This document shows positions 61,701 through 63,976 of a DNA stretch of 64,000 nucleotides, piece after piece (the first letter of the stretch is position 1; each line of letters opens with the position of its first letter). The position numbers and the translations under genes were made by a program. This DNA is from Triplophysa rosa (lineage: Eukaryota > Chordata > Actinopteri > Cypriniformes > Nemacheilidae), in NCBI RefSeq assembly GCF_024868665.1, contig NC_079907.1, positions 15,578,413-15,642,412 on the forward strand, written 5' to 3'. The notes beneath the pieces were generated by a model that did not search any database, was not told the origin of the DNA, and was given only the letters and a program-made list of their open reading frames with translations.

Positions 61701-63976
61701 GTCCTCTGGTATGATAATCTTAATATTATCCTGTAGTTTGGGTGTTTTAGAATGTCTTTTGATGTGCAATTATGAAATAAAAAAACTTCCAATCAAACTT
61801 TCTAAATTTTTATTTTTGCACTTGCTACCTTTAGTCTTATTTATAAACACAACTTTACCCCCCAACGTTTTCTTATCTGGACATTTCACATTCATAAATG
61901 CAAGTTTACAAAGGGCAAACCTATTTTTGTAGTGCTTGAAAAAGAGATTCAAATGTAGATGTGATGTCAACATCTAAAAACAGTAAACCCATTAAAACGG
62001 TTACTATTAGCTCCTTTTACAAAACTGCATATCCTATGGATATGTAAAATATGTGTAGTATATATTTAGTTGTACACTGATGAGTGTGAGCTTGTTTAAG
62101 AATTTAAATAAAATAATCTGTCAAGATTCTTTTTATGTGTGTGCTGCAACCAGATTTTTAATCTTTCCAGATTTTAAAACTCCTGTAGTCTGAGCCAGGT
62201 TTAAGATTTTAAATAAGAGAATATGTCAAGATTCTCCTTATGTGTGTGCTGCAACCAGAATTTAAAATCTGTCAGGATTTTAAAACTCCTGTAGTCTGAC
62301 CCAGGCTTCAGTCCTGTATAGCCACCGTACTGTACCAATCCATGTTACTAGTAAGAGAACATCCTTCACACACTTTCTGTGTATCTGTATGTAGAAACGT
62401 TCCTGTTTTACCCATTTTTTAGCATCTCTGCAGTTTTCTTCCTACTATTTAGTAGCTCAGTTTGAAGTTGTCTGATAGTTTGGTCAATAGCATGTGTATG
62501 ACCCAAACATCAACAACACTTTCTTCCATTCTTTTTGTAGATTGACAGCCTGAATCCTTAATCACTTGCATTACAAGGTGTCTATCTCTTATTGTGCTCC
62601 CAGGTTTGGACAGACCAATTCATTTGGTAAGTGTGTGAATCTATATGATGCTAGTCTAAAATAAGTCAGATATTCTGCCATTAACTACTGTATGCAATGC
62701 TTAGTTGATAACTCTGGGCTTGTTTCATAATTCAACGTCTTAAAAGCATGCAATGCCCATAACAAGTGAAGTGGCCCTGATTTTTATCAGGGACATGACA
62801 AGCCGCACCTGAGCCGTGGTGCTGTTGAGCTTCTCCAAGCCATTTTCCAGTCGTTCCATCTTCGTGGTGAGATCCTTTTTCTTAAGCGCCAGCAAGTTCT
62901 GATACAGCTTGATCTGCTCCAGGAAGGACTTGGGTGTAGTGTAGTTATACCGCCTCTCATTGGCTAGGTAGTCCCTCGAGGTCTTGTTCACGCTTACATG
63001 CACATAGGCCATGAACTTACTCACTGAGTCCTTCACCTCTGGCTAGATGTGGGAATATTAACAATGCAGTTACGTTTTTTTAATACATTAAACATTACAA
63101 TTGCAAGAAATGTTACATTACTGGGGCATCATTTTCCTATGAAATATTATGTGAAGACTTGACTGATGTCTTGACCAATTTAATTATTTTCCTCACGACT
63201 TCAGGCGGCCCACACTTCCCAAAAAATTACAATCGGCATTGAACGGCATTTGCACCTAAATCCGTTAGAGTCAGTTTCATTCTGAGATCACGTTGAGATG
63301 GATTACTGCGGCAAGAGGCCGGTGCAGAAAATCACTTACCTCCTGGGACTTTTCAATTTGATCTCAGTGCTTTGGATTGAGGTAATCGTGATAAAAATCA
63401 TGCAAAGAAATTTTGTTTCTTGCTAACCCAGGTCAAATGTTCTTTCGCCGCCCTGTTGATATGTGTTTAGGTGGGTGGCTCACCTGGATGTGCTCTACCT
63501 CCTGTAGGAACCTCAGACTGACCGACTCCAAGGCCTCCTGTGGCCACTCGTGGAACCAATTGATGGCAGTGCAGTTGACCACCGCTGGAAATTTTCGACT
63601 GCGTACTCTGAGCTTGCTGCCCACCGGTGAGAAACACAGGGCCACCTGCAGGAACAGAACCTTATGATAGTAAAATGCTCACCTAGATTTAAGGGAAACT
63701 TTTTATTGCAAGAACTGGAAACGCAATATTTGATGCTCGACCAAAAAGCATTTACAGAGAAATGTACAGAGCTTAATTGTTCTCGAAGGCTGTGGGCACT
63801 GTGCTGGTTCGTGAATCATTCTTGCTCACGCACTTTGAGTTGCCTACGAACGCGGTCGATGAAGAACTTCCAGCAGTTTTCCCTCGTGTCCGTGAGACCC
63901 AGGCCACGCACTTCATTTCTTAAAGAACCGATGATGTTCTCCACCTCGTCATCAGGAAAGAGATCAGGGATTTCAC
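4514..63976 (-). CDS. dnah9: Axonemal dynein heavy chain, C-terminal third (multi-exon gene span, 5' end outside window)
   Basis: This is the span of one gene read on the minus strand, given as separate exon entries below. Dynein heavy chains are ATP-driven microtubule motors; DNAH9-class chains sit in the outer arms of motile cilia. In single-copy form the window encodes about 1583 residues: end of AAA4, stalk with microtubule-binding domain, AAA5, strut region, AAA6 and C-terminal domain. The family total is about 4,480 residues, so roughly 2,900 N-terminal residues lie beyond 64000. Assignment to DNAH9 rather than DNAH17 or DNAH11 rests on remembered family sequence: the segments around [21 protein letters not shown] and the C-terminus GVALLLQI fit DNAH9 best. 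All splice sites are GT-AG and frame is kept throughout. The seven exons in the duplicated block occur twice. Class is certain; the paralogue call is inference from memory. Confidence 0.88.
5343..5622. mobile_element. Foldback MITE with ATACTCTTAAA ends
   Basis: The left end ATACTCTTAAACATAAAGGTGC and the right end, read in reverse complement, are near-identical. Inside, copies of GGTTCTT/AAGAACC make most of the element self-complementary. It carries no ORF and sits in the intron between exons w and x. I associate this family with fish genomes; the family name is not certain. Confidence 0.7.
6545..6925. mobile_element. Short DNA transposon-like repeat (GGTCCAGTGT ends)
   Basis: Left GGTCCAGTGT and right ACACATTGGACC are inverted. 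The internal part (AGGGCTACTGTAGAAACAAC to AATAGATCTTCC) recurs in opposite orientation at about 60570-60790, showing a dispersed family. No ORF. Located in the intron between exons w and x. Confidence 0.65.
7197..7586 (-). CDS. dnah9: dnah9 exon w: C-terminal domain
   Basis: 130 codons, phase 0. [20 protein letters not shown] opens it, followed by [50 protein letters not shown] and EGARWDIQ. The [11 protein letters not shown] and PPREGAY motifs are invariant in axonemal heavy chains. QCD-TKK and REGAYIHG resemble DNAH9 more than DNAH17 or DNAH11. Donor GTAAAT, acceptor CACAG. Two other open frames here are shadows. Confidence 0.97.
7618..7893. mobile_element. TTAAAGGGATAGTTCACC-type foldback MITE, copy A
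   Basis: The left end TTAAAGGAATAGTTCACCCC and right end GGTGAATTATCCCTTTAA are inverted; the middle contains the paired ACAAAAGAAGATATTTTGAG and AAATATCTTCTTTTG blocks. It abuts the exon w acceptor within about 30 bp, in the intron between exons v and w. This family is abundant in cyprinid introns. Confidence 0.8.
8383..8565 (-). CDS. dnah9: dnah9 exon v: C-terminal domain
   Basis: Sixty-one codons, phase 0. [38 protein letters not shown] and [12 protein letters not shown] match the family closely. Acceptor TTCAG, donor GTTTGA (weak after GT, but phase and homology fix it). Confidence 0.95.
10769..11082. mobile_element. TTAAAGGGATAGTTCACC-type foldback MITE, copy B
   Basis: Nearly symmetric: TTAAAGGAGTAATTCACC at left and GGTGAACTATCACTTTAA at right, with inverted internal blocks around GACAAGAGGG and AGAAGATATTTTGAAGAATG. 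No ORF. Confidence 0.82.
11185..11522. mobile_element. Foldback MITE with GGGCTGTCAAAC ends
   Basis: The left arm GGGCTGTCAAACGATAAATC and right arm GCGATTAATAGTTTGACACC are inverted, followed inward by paired CCAGAATAAAAGTTTGTGTT and AACACAAACCTTTATTCTGG and the AT-rich ATATATGTCTGTGT core. A widespread fish element type; non-coding. Confidence 0.75.
12029..12199 (-). CDS. dnah9: dnah9 exon u: C-terminal domain
   Basis: Fifty-seven codons, phase 0. [33 protein letters not shown] and [10 protein letters not shown] are conserved, followed by a Gly/Ser-rich variable loop ([14 protein letters not shown]) typical of this position. Acceptor TTTCAG, donor GTTCTT (weak beyond GT). Confidence 0.96.
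13184..13459. mobile_element. TTAAAGGGATAGTTCACC-type foldback MITE, copy C
   Basis: Left TAAGGGATAGTTCACCC and right GATGAACTATCCCTTTAA with the shared internal AAGAAGATATTTTGAGAAATG block. More diverged than copy B. Lies in the intron between exons t and u. Confidence 0.75.
13638..13829 (-). CDS. dnah9: dnah9 exon t: C-terminal domain
   Basis: Sixty-four codons, phase 0. [20 protein letters not shown] and [16 protein letters not shown] are the hallmark block of the dynein C-terminal region. It ends [11 protein letters not shown]. Acceptor TTTAG, donor GTACTG. Confidence 0.97.
13830..17799. other. Intron between exons s and t; AT-rich, with MITE fragments
   Basis: Contains the MITE at 14844-15041. 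Two related low-complexity elements, at about 14396-14600 and 17366-17580, share CTGTAAAAAAA and TTTACAG runs and an AGCTGCCAGAAA or GGAAGCTGGTGCACCAGAA core in opposite orientations. The rest is AT-rich intron with only short chance ORFs. Confidence 0.5.
14844..15041. mobile_element. TTAAAGGGATAGTTCACC-type MITE, internally deleted copy D
   Basis: Ends TTAAAGGGATAGTTCAACC and GGGGTGAACTATCTCTTTAA are intact, but the left half jumps directly to CACCCATTGACTTGCATTG, so about 80 bp of the left arm are missing compared with copy B. Confidence 0.75.
17800..17991 (-). CDS. dnah9: dnah9 exon s: AAA6 to C-terminal domain
   Basis: Sixty-four codons, phase 0. [38 protein letters not shown] and [16 protein letters not shown] are near-invariant in axonemal heavy chains. 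Acceptor TGACAG, donor GTGAGA. Confidence 0.97.
19798..20861. mobile_element. hAT-like non-autonomous transposon, 1.06 kb, with 8-bp target duplication
   Basis: Left end TAGGGAGGGCGATAT and right end ATATTGCCCATCCCTA are inverted repeats. The flanks GGCTGCGC (19790-19797) and GGCTGCAC (20862-20869) match at 7 of 8 bases, as expected for hAT integration. Internal sequence carries CG-rich stretches and no transposase-like ORF. Confidence 0.75.
20886..20964. repeat. Perfect 16-bp inverted repeat with 47-bp loop
   Basis: CACATTAAAGTACCGC at 20886-20901 is exactly complementary to GCGGTACTTTAATGTG at 20949-20964. It lies just outside the hAT-like element and could be a tiny foldback transposon. 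Confidence 0.7.
22088..22315 (-). CDS. dnah9: dnah9 exon r: AAA6 sensor region
   Basis: Seventy-six codons, phase 0. [20 protein letters not shown] is followed by [20 protein letters not shown], then [17 protein letters not shown] and ALDNFNQ. ISAEP and [10 protein letters not shown] are diagnostic of the AAA6 small domain. The usual family residue at the PPTGM position is Thr; here it is Met. Acceptor ACTAG, donor GTATAG. The longer open frame overlapping here is out of register. Confidence 0.96.
22316..26478. other. Intron between exons q (copy 1) and r; contains the left duplication breakpoint
   Basis: Holds a SINE at 22793-22978 and a possible reverse-strand SINE fragment near 23270-23410 (reverse complement contains GGGTTCCATCCCCAG, B-box-like). 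From 23.5 to 26.0 kb I see no recognised gene or repeat. The tandem duplication begins at 26071. Confidence 0.5.
22793..22978 (+). mobile_element. tRNA-derived SINE
   Basis: A-box-like TGTGGTTAGTGTGCC and B-box-like GGAGTTCGATTTCC are spaced as in a tRNA promoter. They are followed by a CT-rich body and an AAGGCAAAAGGCCCC tail ending in AAAAAATAAAA. This head-body-tail layout matches cyprinid tRNA SINEs. Confidence 0.7.
26479..26606 (-). CDS. dnah9: dnah9 exon q, copy 1: AAA6 LGQGQE motif
   Basis: Second occurrence, same translation as 38895-39022. Its CAG donor end at phase 0 feeds unique exon r (NIHLVAKW), the join seen in known heavy chains (GHWVILQ-NIHL). The duplication breakpoint is about 400 bp downstream at 26071. 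Confidence 0.94.
26919..27201. mobile_element. TTAAAGGGATAGTTCACC-type foldback MITE in duplication copy 1
   Basis: TTAAAGGGAAAGTTTACCCG and GGTGAACTATCACTTTAA ends, with a palindromic centre ACCCATTCACTTGC/ AAGTGAATGGGT. It is in the intron between exons p and q. Confidence 0.8.
27422..27570 (-). CDS. dnah9: dnah9 exon p, copy 1: AAA6 core strand
   Basis: Second occurrence, same translation as 39838-39986 ([10 protein letters not shown] to LKEVEKH). Acceptor TATAG, donor GTACCT. The ambiguous base N at 27318 lies about 100 bp downstream in the intron and does not touch the splice site. Confidence 0.93.
28115..28308 (-). CDS. dnah9: dnah9 exon o, copy 1: AAA6 entry
   Basis: Second occurrence, same translation as 40531-40724 ([10 protein letters not shown] to MTYAV plus AG). 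Acceptor TTGCAG, donor GTCAGA. Phase 2 at the 3' end fits the single A that opens exon p. Confidence 0.93.
28785..29518. mobile_element. GCGTTTTCACAC-ended DNA element interrupted by an LTR piece (copy 1)
   Basis: Left AGTGCGTTTTCACACCTGTG is inverted with right ATGTGTGAAAACGCCCTTA. Subterminal GGTTCG/CGAACC motifs occur on both sides. The middle (about 28975-29239) is replaced by sequence related to the solo LTR at 51643. Open frames across it are chance. Counterpart: 41201-41934. Confidence 0.6.
28975..29239 (+). mobile_element. Partial LTR, related to the solo LTR at 51643 (copy 1)
   Basis: Shares TGTGTGGCCGGC, a GTGAGGGAGCTGTC-like block, GTTCGCCGGTTCCCGCCTCC and TTCCTTCCTTACTTTGAAC, and ends in TTACA like the intact LTR. 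A CATAAAAGGAGG TATA-like box is present. The 5' TGTAAC end is not recognisable, so the LTR is truncated or rearranged. Counterpart: 41391-41655. Confidence 0.6.
29811..30364. mobile_element. hAT-type MITE with perfect 8-bp target duplication (copy 1)
   Basis: Ends TAGTGATGGGTCGTTC and GAACTTCCCATCACTA are inverted, with repeated ACGATTCGTTCATTTTG/ GATTCGTTCATTTTGC subterminal motifs. The flanking CGCTGAAG at 29803-29810 is exactly repeated at 30365-30372. No coding capacity. It is nested inside another DNA element. Confidence 0.88.
30663..31135. mobile_element. TTAAAGGGGTCATATG-type dispersed repeat (copy 1)
   Basis: Begins GTTAAAGGGGTCATATGGCG and runs through GTAACCACACCCCCACAAAT and ACCGCCCAAATGTATACGC. 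I recall this pattern as a common cyprinid non-autonomous DNA element. The right end is not clearly defined. Counterpart: 43079-43551. Confidence 0.45.
31286..31408 (-). CDS. dnah9: dnah9 exon n, copy 1
   Basis: Second occurrence, same translation as 43702-43824 ([10 protein letters not shown] to SWGGIK). Acceptor TTCAG, donor GTGAGT. Only 113 bp of intron separate it from exon m. Downstream lies a 3 kb intron packed with transposons. Confidence 0.92.
31522..31692 (-). CDS. dnah9: dnah9 exon m, copy 1
   Basis: Second occurrence, same translation as 43938-44108 ([10 protein letters not shown] to TAQLAFQ). Acceptor GTCCAG and donor GTGAGC are intact. The open frame extends upstream of the acceptor with a hydrophobic stretch that looks like a signal peptide, but that part is intron. 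Confidence 0.93.
32366..32506 (-). CDS. dnah9: dnah9 exon l, copy 1
   Basis: Second occurrence, same translation as 44782-44922 ([10 protein letters not shown] to YQFSLK), with acceptor ATACAG and donor GTATCT. No stop or frameshift. A SINE-like insert lies upstream in the intron at about 32.8 kb. Confidence 0.93.
32820..32970 (+). mobile_element. tRNA-derived SINE (copy 1)
   Basis: A-box-like TAGCTCAATTGGTAAAGTA and B-box-like GGGTTTGATCCCCAG, then AAACACATATACTGATAAAA and a diverged GGATTAAAAGATCTGCCGAA tail matching the common fish SINE 3' motif. Counterpart: 45236-45386. Confidence 0.7.
33130..33312. repeat. Microsatellite-bearing minisatellite, two long units (copy 1)
   Basis: An AT-rich unit of about 80 bp (AATAAAAGGACAAATAAATA through ATATTGTATAATATATATAT) occurs twice in tandem, each ending in a (TA)n run. 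In duplication copy 2 the region at about 45550-45672 is organised differently. Confidence 0.8.
33917..34081 (-). CDS. dnah9: dnah9 exon k, copy 1: strut region
   Basis: Second occurrence of the strut exon, with the same translation as 46291-46455 ([10 protein letters not shown] to ADIEDK). Acceptor TTGAAG and donor GTGCGG are intact. On the transcript its nearest upstream exon is exon q of copy 2 rather than exon j. Reaching exon j would mean skipping all of copy 2. Confidence 0.92.
34592..35535. mobile_element. CCCAGCAAAC-ended DNA element (copy 1)
   Basis: Left CCCAGCAAACACACTACGTT and right AACGTTAATGCATTTGTTGGG are roughly inverted, with repeated ACGTTGTCACAACGT-like motifs near both ends. 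The interior includes a 35090-35330 ATTTAT-rich low-complexity tract. Open frames are chance. Counterpart: 46966-47909. Confidence 0.5.
36363..36561. mobile_element. Foldback MITE with perfect 21-bp ends (copy 1)
   Basis: GGCTGGAATACACTACAAGA at the left end is exactly inverted at the right end, followed inward by a shared GACTTTT/AAAAGTC. About 200 bp, no ORF. It lies in the indel-rich patch; its interior differs from copy 2 at many positions. Confidence 0.8.
37031..37552. mobile_element. GGGCTCTAGAGTGCGACC transposon remnant (copy 1)
   Basis: Starts GGGCTCTAGAGTGCGACC and contains several GGTCGCA/TGCGACC inverted motifs, then a short coding remnant at 37364-37465. The right part (TGGTCGCACCAGTGCGAC) ends without the expected mirror of the left terminus. 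Counterpart: 49411-49932. Confidence 0.6.
37364..37465 (+). pseudogene. Remnant of an hAT-type transposase N-terminus (copy 1)
   Basis: A 33-codon frame from ATG to TAA reads [18 protein letters not shown] and stops at [17 protein letters not shown] resembles the start of the ZNF862/TTF-like hAT transposases, where it precedes a zinc-binding domain that is absent here. It is embedded in a transposon with TGCGACC motifs. Family call is from memory and tentative. Confidence 0.4.
38895..39022 (-). CDS. dnah9: dnah9 exon q, copy 2: AAA6 LGQGQE motif
   Basis: Two bases completing Gly, then 42 codons: [38 protein letters not shown] and VILQ. SLGQGQE and GHWVILQ are invariant AAA6 motifs. Acceptor CTGCAG, donor GTAAAA at phase 0. 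In this copy the next exon downstream on the transcript is exon k of copy 1, which is also phase 0, so a join between copies would stay in frame. Confidence 0.94.
39336..39618. mobile_element. Same MITE in duplication copy 2
   Basis: Sequence-identical counterpart of 26919-27201 at the offset expected for the tandem duplication, so the insertion predates the duplication event. Confidence 0.8.
39838..39986 (-). CDS. dnah9: dnah9 exon p, copy 2: AAA6 core strand
   Basis: One base completing Arg, 49 codons and one base of Gly. [20 protein letters not shown] and [18 protein letters not shown] include the AAA6 strand that stands where Walker A would be. The SPGVDP loop is family-diagnostic and lacks a canonical P-loop. 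Acceptor TATAG, donor GTACCT. Same translation as 27422-27570. Confidence 0.94.
40531..40724 (-). CDS. dnah9: dnah9 exon o, copy 2: AAA6 entry
   Basis: Sixty-four codons plus AG, phase 0 to phase 2. It runs [57 protein letters not shown] and MTYAV, with the next Arg split across the intron. LRPDRMTYA is the conserved AAA6 motif. The acceptor here is TTACAG against TTGCAG in copy 1, one of the few substitutions between copies. Donor GTCAGA. Confidence 0.94.
41201..41934. mobile_element. GCGTTTTCACAC-ended DNA element with LTR piece (copy 2)
   Basis: Counterpart of 28785-29518. It differs by at least two substitutions (GGTTCTCATTC against GGTTCGCATTC, and TTGGTTCGG against TTGGGTCGG), which are among the few SNP-like differences between the duplication copies. 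Confidence 0.6.
41391..41655 (+). mobile_element. Partial LTR (copy 2)
   Basis: Counterpart of 28975-29239 in the second duplication unit; no differences noticed within it. Confidence 0.58.
42227..42780. mobile_element. hAT-type MITE with perfect 8-bp target duplication (copy 2)
   Basis: Counterpart of 29811-30364 with the same CGCTGAAG duplication on both sides, so it was copied with the surrounding DNA rather than inserted independently. Confidence 0.88.
43079..43551. mobile_element. TTAAAGGGGTCATATG-type dispersed repeat (copy 2)
   Basis: Counterpart of 30663-31135, same limits and same uncertainty about the right end. Confidence 0.45.
43702..43824 (-). CDS. dnah9: dnah9 exon n, copy 2
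   Basis: Forty-one codons, phase 0. [20 protein letters not shown] and [15 protein letters not shown] match the conserved ELDFLLR and W-GIK motifs before AAA6. Acceptor TTCAG, donor GTGAGT. A longer open frame reads through the donor into intron and should not be taken as coding. Same as 31286-31408. Confidence 0.93.
43938..44108 (-). CDS. dnah9: dnah9 exon m, copy 2
   Basis: Fifty-seven codons, phase 0. [20 protein letters not shown] leads to [20 protein letters not shown] and [13 protein letters not shown]. The [12 protein letters not shown] block is a family signature of the helical linker before AAA6. Acceptor GTCCAG, donor GTGAGC. Same translation as 31522-31692. Confidence 0.94.
44782..44922 (-). 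CDS. dnah9: dnah9 exon l, copy 2: strut return and helical region
   Basis: Forty-seven codons, phase 0, reading [20 protein letters not shown] then [15 protein letters not shown] and HPMYQFSLK. These are near-invariant in outer-arm heavy chains. Acceptor ATACAG, donor GTATCT. Same translation as the other copy at 32366-32506. Confidence 0.94.
45236..45386 (+). mobile_element. tRNA-derived SINE (copy 2)
   Basis: Counterpart of 32820-32970 in the second duplication unit. Confidence 0.7.
45550..45672. repeat. Same microsatellite region, shorter allele (copy 2)
   Basis: One full unit is followed by a partial unit and a shorter TA tract. Upstream an extra TTTTTGCTGTCACACC segment occurs that copy 1 lacks. 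Net 42 bp shorter than copy 1. Confidence 0.8.
46291..46455 (-). CDS. dnah9: dnah9 exon k, copy 2: strut region between AAA5 and AAA6
   Basis: Fifty-five codons, phase 0. [20 protein letters not shown] follows directly on exon j's ERPDLEELK, as in known heavy chains. [15 protein letters not shown] and [12 protein letters not shown] form the coiled-coil strut (buttress) that contacts the stalk. Ends ADIEDK before GTGCGG; acceptor TTGAAG. Same translation as the copy at 33917-34081. This is the copy that lies next to unique exon j. Confidence 0.94.
46966..47909. mobile_element. CCCAGCAAAC-ended DNA element (copy 2)
   Basis: Counterpart of 34592-35535 in the second duplication unit. Confidence 0.5.
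48745..48944. mobile_element. Foldback MITE with perfect 21-bp ends (copy 2)
   Basis: Counterpart of 36363-36561. Interior repeats such as TTGCTCAGATCTTTGCCCAG are more regular here than in copy 1, which suggests copy 1 carries errors or decay. Confidence 0.8.
49411..49932. mobile_element. GGGCTCTAGAGTGCGACC transposon remnant (copy 2)
   Basis: Counterpart of 37031-37552; a single substitution was noticed (GAACTATTGAC against GAACAATTGAC), silent in the remnant reading frame. Confidence 0.6.
49744..49845 (+). pseudogene. Remnant of an hAT-type transposase N-terminus (copy 2)
   Basis: Counterpart of 37364-37465, same translation with one silent change. Confidence 0.4.
51222..51426 (-). CDS. 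dnah9: dnah9 exon j: end of AAA5
   Basis: After one base completing Arg the exon reads [20 protein letters not shown], followed by [31 protein letters not shown] and ERPDLEELK. These are the sensor strand and C-terminal helices of AAA5. The donor GTATAA is acceptable; the acceptor (CCACAAAAG) has a poor pyrimidine tract but gives the only phase-consistent join. It is the last exon before the duplicated block in transcription order. The longer open frame here is out of register and is a shadow. Confidence 0.92.
51643..51971 (+). mobile_element. Solo LTR, 329 bp, with 5-bp target duplication
   Basis: Starts TGTAACGAGG and ends ATATTACA (TG...CA), flanked by ATCTT at 51638-51642 and again at 51972-51976. 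It contains an ATTAAAG polyadenylation-like motif and the TTCGCCGGTTCCCGCCTCC block. No internal retroelement genes remain, so it is the product of LTR-LTR recombination. Confidence 0.88.
52046..52838. mobile_element. hAT-like non-autonomous element, 793 bp
   Basis: Ends TAGGGATGCACCGAA and TTCGGTGCATCCCTA are near-perfect inverted repeats. Flanks ATGATAAG (52038-52045) and TTGATAAG (52839-52846) match at 7 of 8 bases. An internal CTAGGGATGCACAAA near 52482 suggests a second, related end inside it. No transposase ORF. Confidence 0.82.
53107..53229 (-). CDS. dnah9: dnah9 exon i: AAA5 segment with ENLEE and [10 protein letters not shown] motifs
   Basis: This short exon is missed by simple ORF length filters. 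After one base completing Gly it reads [20 protein letters not shown] and then [16 protein letters not shown], ending with CG, the first two bases of an Arg codon. VLIENLEE is the AAA5 strand equivalent to Walker B and LLGR precedes a conserved turn. Acceptor ATGTAG, donor GTAAGA. Identified by family alignment and exact phase fit on both sides. Confidence 0.94.
53583..53818 (-). CDS. dnah9: dnah9 exon h: AAA5 core
   Basis: Seventy-eight codons plus two bases, phase 0 to phase 2. It begins [18 protein letters not shown] and contains [37 protein letters not shown] and [14 protein letters not shown], all diagnostic of axonemal AAA5. The last two bases (GG) join a G from exon i to give glycine. 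Acceptor CTCAG, donor GTAAGG. Confidence 0.96.
54019..54207 (-). CDS. dnah9: dnah9 exon g: start of AAA5
   Basis: Sixty-three codons, phase 0. [18 protein letters not shown] is the conserved entry to AAA5, and [19 protein letters not shown] takes the place of its degenerate P-loop strand. AAA5 lacks a functional Walker A in this family, and none is visible here. Ends WRPYLSQLK before GTCTGT. Acceptor CTTAG. Confidence 0.96.
54208..56323. other. Intron between exons f and g; contains a long hairpin
   Basis: Mostly AT-rich unique-looking sequence with chance ORFs. From about 55670 (TGTCATGATCCTGCCTC) to 55915 it resembles an LTR-type repeat that contains the near-perfect palindrome at 55749-55871. 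Confidence 0.5.
55749..55871. repeat. Near-perfect palindrome, two 59-bp arms with 5-bp loop
   Basis: The left arm starts ATCATTAACAATCAGTAATG and ends ACTGGAGAG at 55807; the right arm 55813-55871 is its reverse complement with two mismatches. Transcribed RNA from either strand would fold into a long hairpin. Confidence 0.92.
56324..56443 (-). CDS. dnah9: dnah9 exon f: stalk coiled coil CC2
   Basis: Forty codons, phase 0 to phase 0. It reads [20 protein letters not shown] and ends [12 protein letters not shown]. This is the descending helix of the stalk that re-enters the ring at AAA5; [13 protein letters not shown] is a family block. Acceptor AACAG, donor GTGAGT. The introns on its 3' and 5' sides are 2.1 kb and 101 bp. 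Confidence 0.96.
56545..56970 (-). CDS. dnah9: dnah9 exon e: microtubule-binding domain and start of CC2
   Basis: Largest exon in the window (142 codons, phase 0). [19 protein letters not shown] opens the microtubule-binding domain; [18 protein letters not shown] and the following [13 protein letters not shown] segment form its conserved helices. [19 protein letters not shown] and [18 protein letters not shown] lead into the returning coiled coil CC2. This globular tip makes the ATP-regulated contact with the tubulin lattice. Acceptor TTACAG, donor GTAAGT, both strong. Confidence 0.97.
57069..57329 (-). CDS. dnah9: dnah9 exon d: stalk coiled coil CC1
   Basis: Eighty-seven codons, phase 0 at both ends, running [19 protein letters not shown] to AALNTLNK-type sequence (here EALNTLNK). 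It is rich in Lys, Glu, Ala and Gln with hydrophobic heptads: the ascending helix of the antiparallel stalk that carries signals between the AAA ring and the microtubule-binding tip. [14 protein letters not shown] and [12 protein letters not shown] are conserved family blocks. Acceptor CTTAG, donor GTCAGA. Confidence 0.97.
60385..60520. repeat. Degenerate tandem repeat of GGTTGCTAGGGTGTTCT-like units
   Basis: Successive GGTGGTTGACGGGGTATTCT, GCGGTTGCTAGGGTGTTCTG, AATGGTTGCTATAAGG and GTTGTTATGGTG segments are diverged copies of a short unit. I recall similar tracts as common in fish genomes. Confidence 0.55.
60570..60790. mobile_element. Dispersed repeat fragment, inverted relative to 6545-6925
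   Basis: GAGGATCTATTGACATAAAT, CATAACTATG, AAGACCTTACCTAATGAAGC and GTTGTTTCTACAGTAGCCCT match the reverse complement of the element at 6.6-6.9 kb. The end near the GGTCCA terminus is missing. Confidence 0.65.
60814..62202 (+). mobile_element. PIF/Harbinger-like element remnant, 1.39 kb
   Basis: The left end AAACCTGGCTCAGATTACAG is inverted at the right end (CCTGTAGTCTGAGCCAGGTTT, 62182-62202), next to TTA/TAA that could be the 3-bp target duplication. The left subterminal region has repeated CCCGA/TCGGG motifs. It contains a MADF/Myb-like coding exon but no transposase. A further diverged copy of the right end follows at about 62203-62306. Confidence 0.6.
61127..61295 (+). pseudogene. MADF/Myb-like DNA-binding exon inside the Harbinger-like element
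   Basis: From an ATG the frame reads [20 protein letters not shown], then [20 protein letters not shown], then [17 protein letters not shown], followed by GTAAGT, a good donor. W-x-E-x-x-x-L-W, the [13 protein letters not shown] block and spacing fit a MADF-type domain such as the accessory DNA-binding protein of PIF/Harbinger transposons. No following exon or second transposon gene is visible, so it is probably a non-functional remnant. The open frame extends in both directions but is not supported there. Confidence 0.55.
62203..62306. repeat. Tandem second copy of the Harbinger-like right end
   Basis: ATATGTCAAGATTCTCCTTA, TGTGTGTGCTGCAACCAGAA and TTTTAAAACTCCTGTAGTCT repeat the preceding about 104 bp (62099-62202) with several differences, giving two right ends in tandem. 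Confidence 0.75.
62809..63042 (-). CDS. dnah9: dnah9 exon c: AAA4-to-stalk linker, start of coiled coil CC1
   Basis: Seventy-eight codons, phase 0 to phase 0, from [15 protein letters not shown] to [29 protein letters not shown] is a family signature where AAA4 passes into the first stalk helix. The later part ([20 protein letters not shown]) is heptad-like and charged, as expected for CC1. Acceptor ATCTAG, donor GTGCGG. It is separated from exon d by a 5.5 kb intron. Confidence 0.96.
63484..63645 (-). CDS. dnah9: dnah9 exon b: end of AAA4
   Basis: Fifty-four codons, phase 0 at both ends. The translation begins [15 protein letters not shown] and contains [19 protein letters not shown], the strongly conserved end of the AAA4 large domain just before the helix leading to the stalk. 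It ends FLQEVEHIQ before GTGAGC. Acceptor CTGCAG. A short overlapping open frame on the plus strand is a shadow. Confidence 0.95.
63834..63976 (-). CDS. dnah9: dnah9 exon a: AAA4 C-terminal part
   Basis: The exon opens with two bases that finish a glycine codon and then reads [18 protein letters not shown], ending RVRRQLK before a GTGCGT donor. The GEIP-LF start and the CWKFFI-RVRRQLK end are typical of the AAA4 region of axonemal heavy chains. The acceptor is CACAG at 63977-63981. This is the most 5' exon in the window; the previous exon must end with one base of a Gly codon beyond 64000. Confidence 0.92.

Larger units (their letters stand above)
57330..62808. other. Large intron between exons c and d
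   Basis: 5.5 kb, the longest unduplicated intron here. 57.8-58.3 kb is richer in CpG and may be an old element. 58.4-60.3 kb shows no recognised feature. A TTGCTAGG-type tandem tract, a dispersed repeat and a Harbinger-like element follow and are listed separately. Confidence 0.5.
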
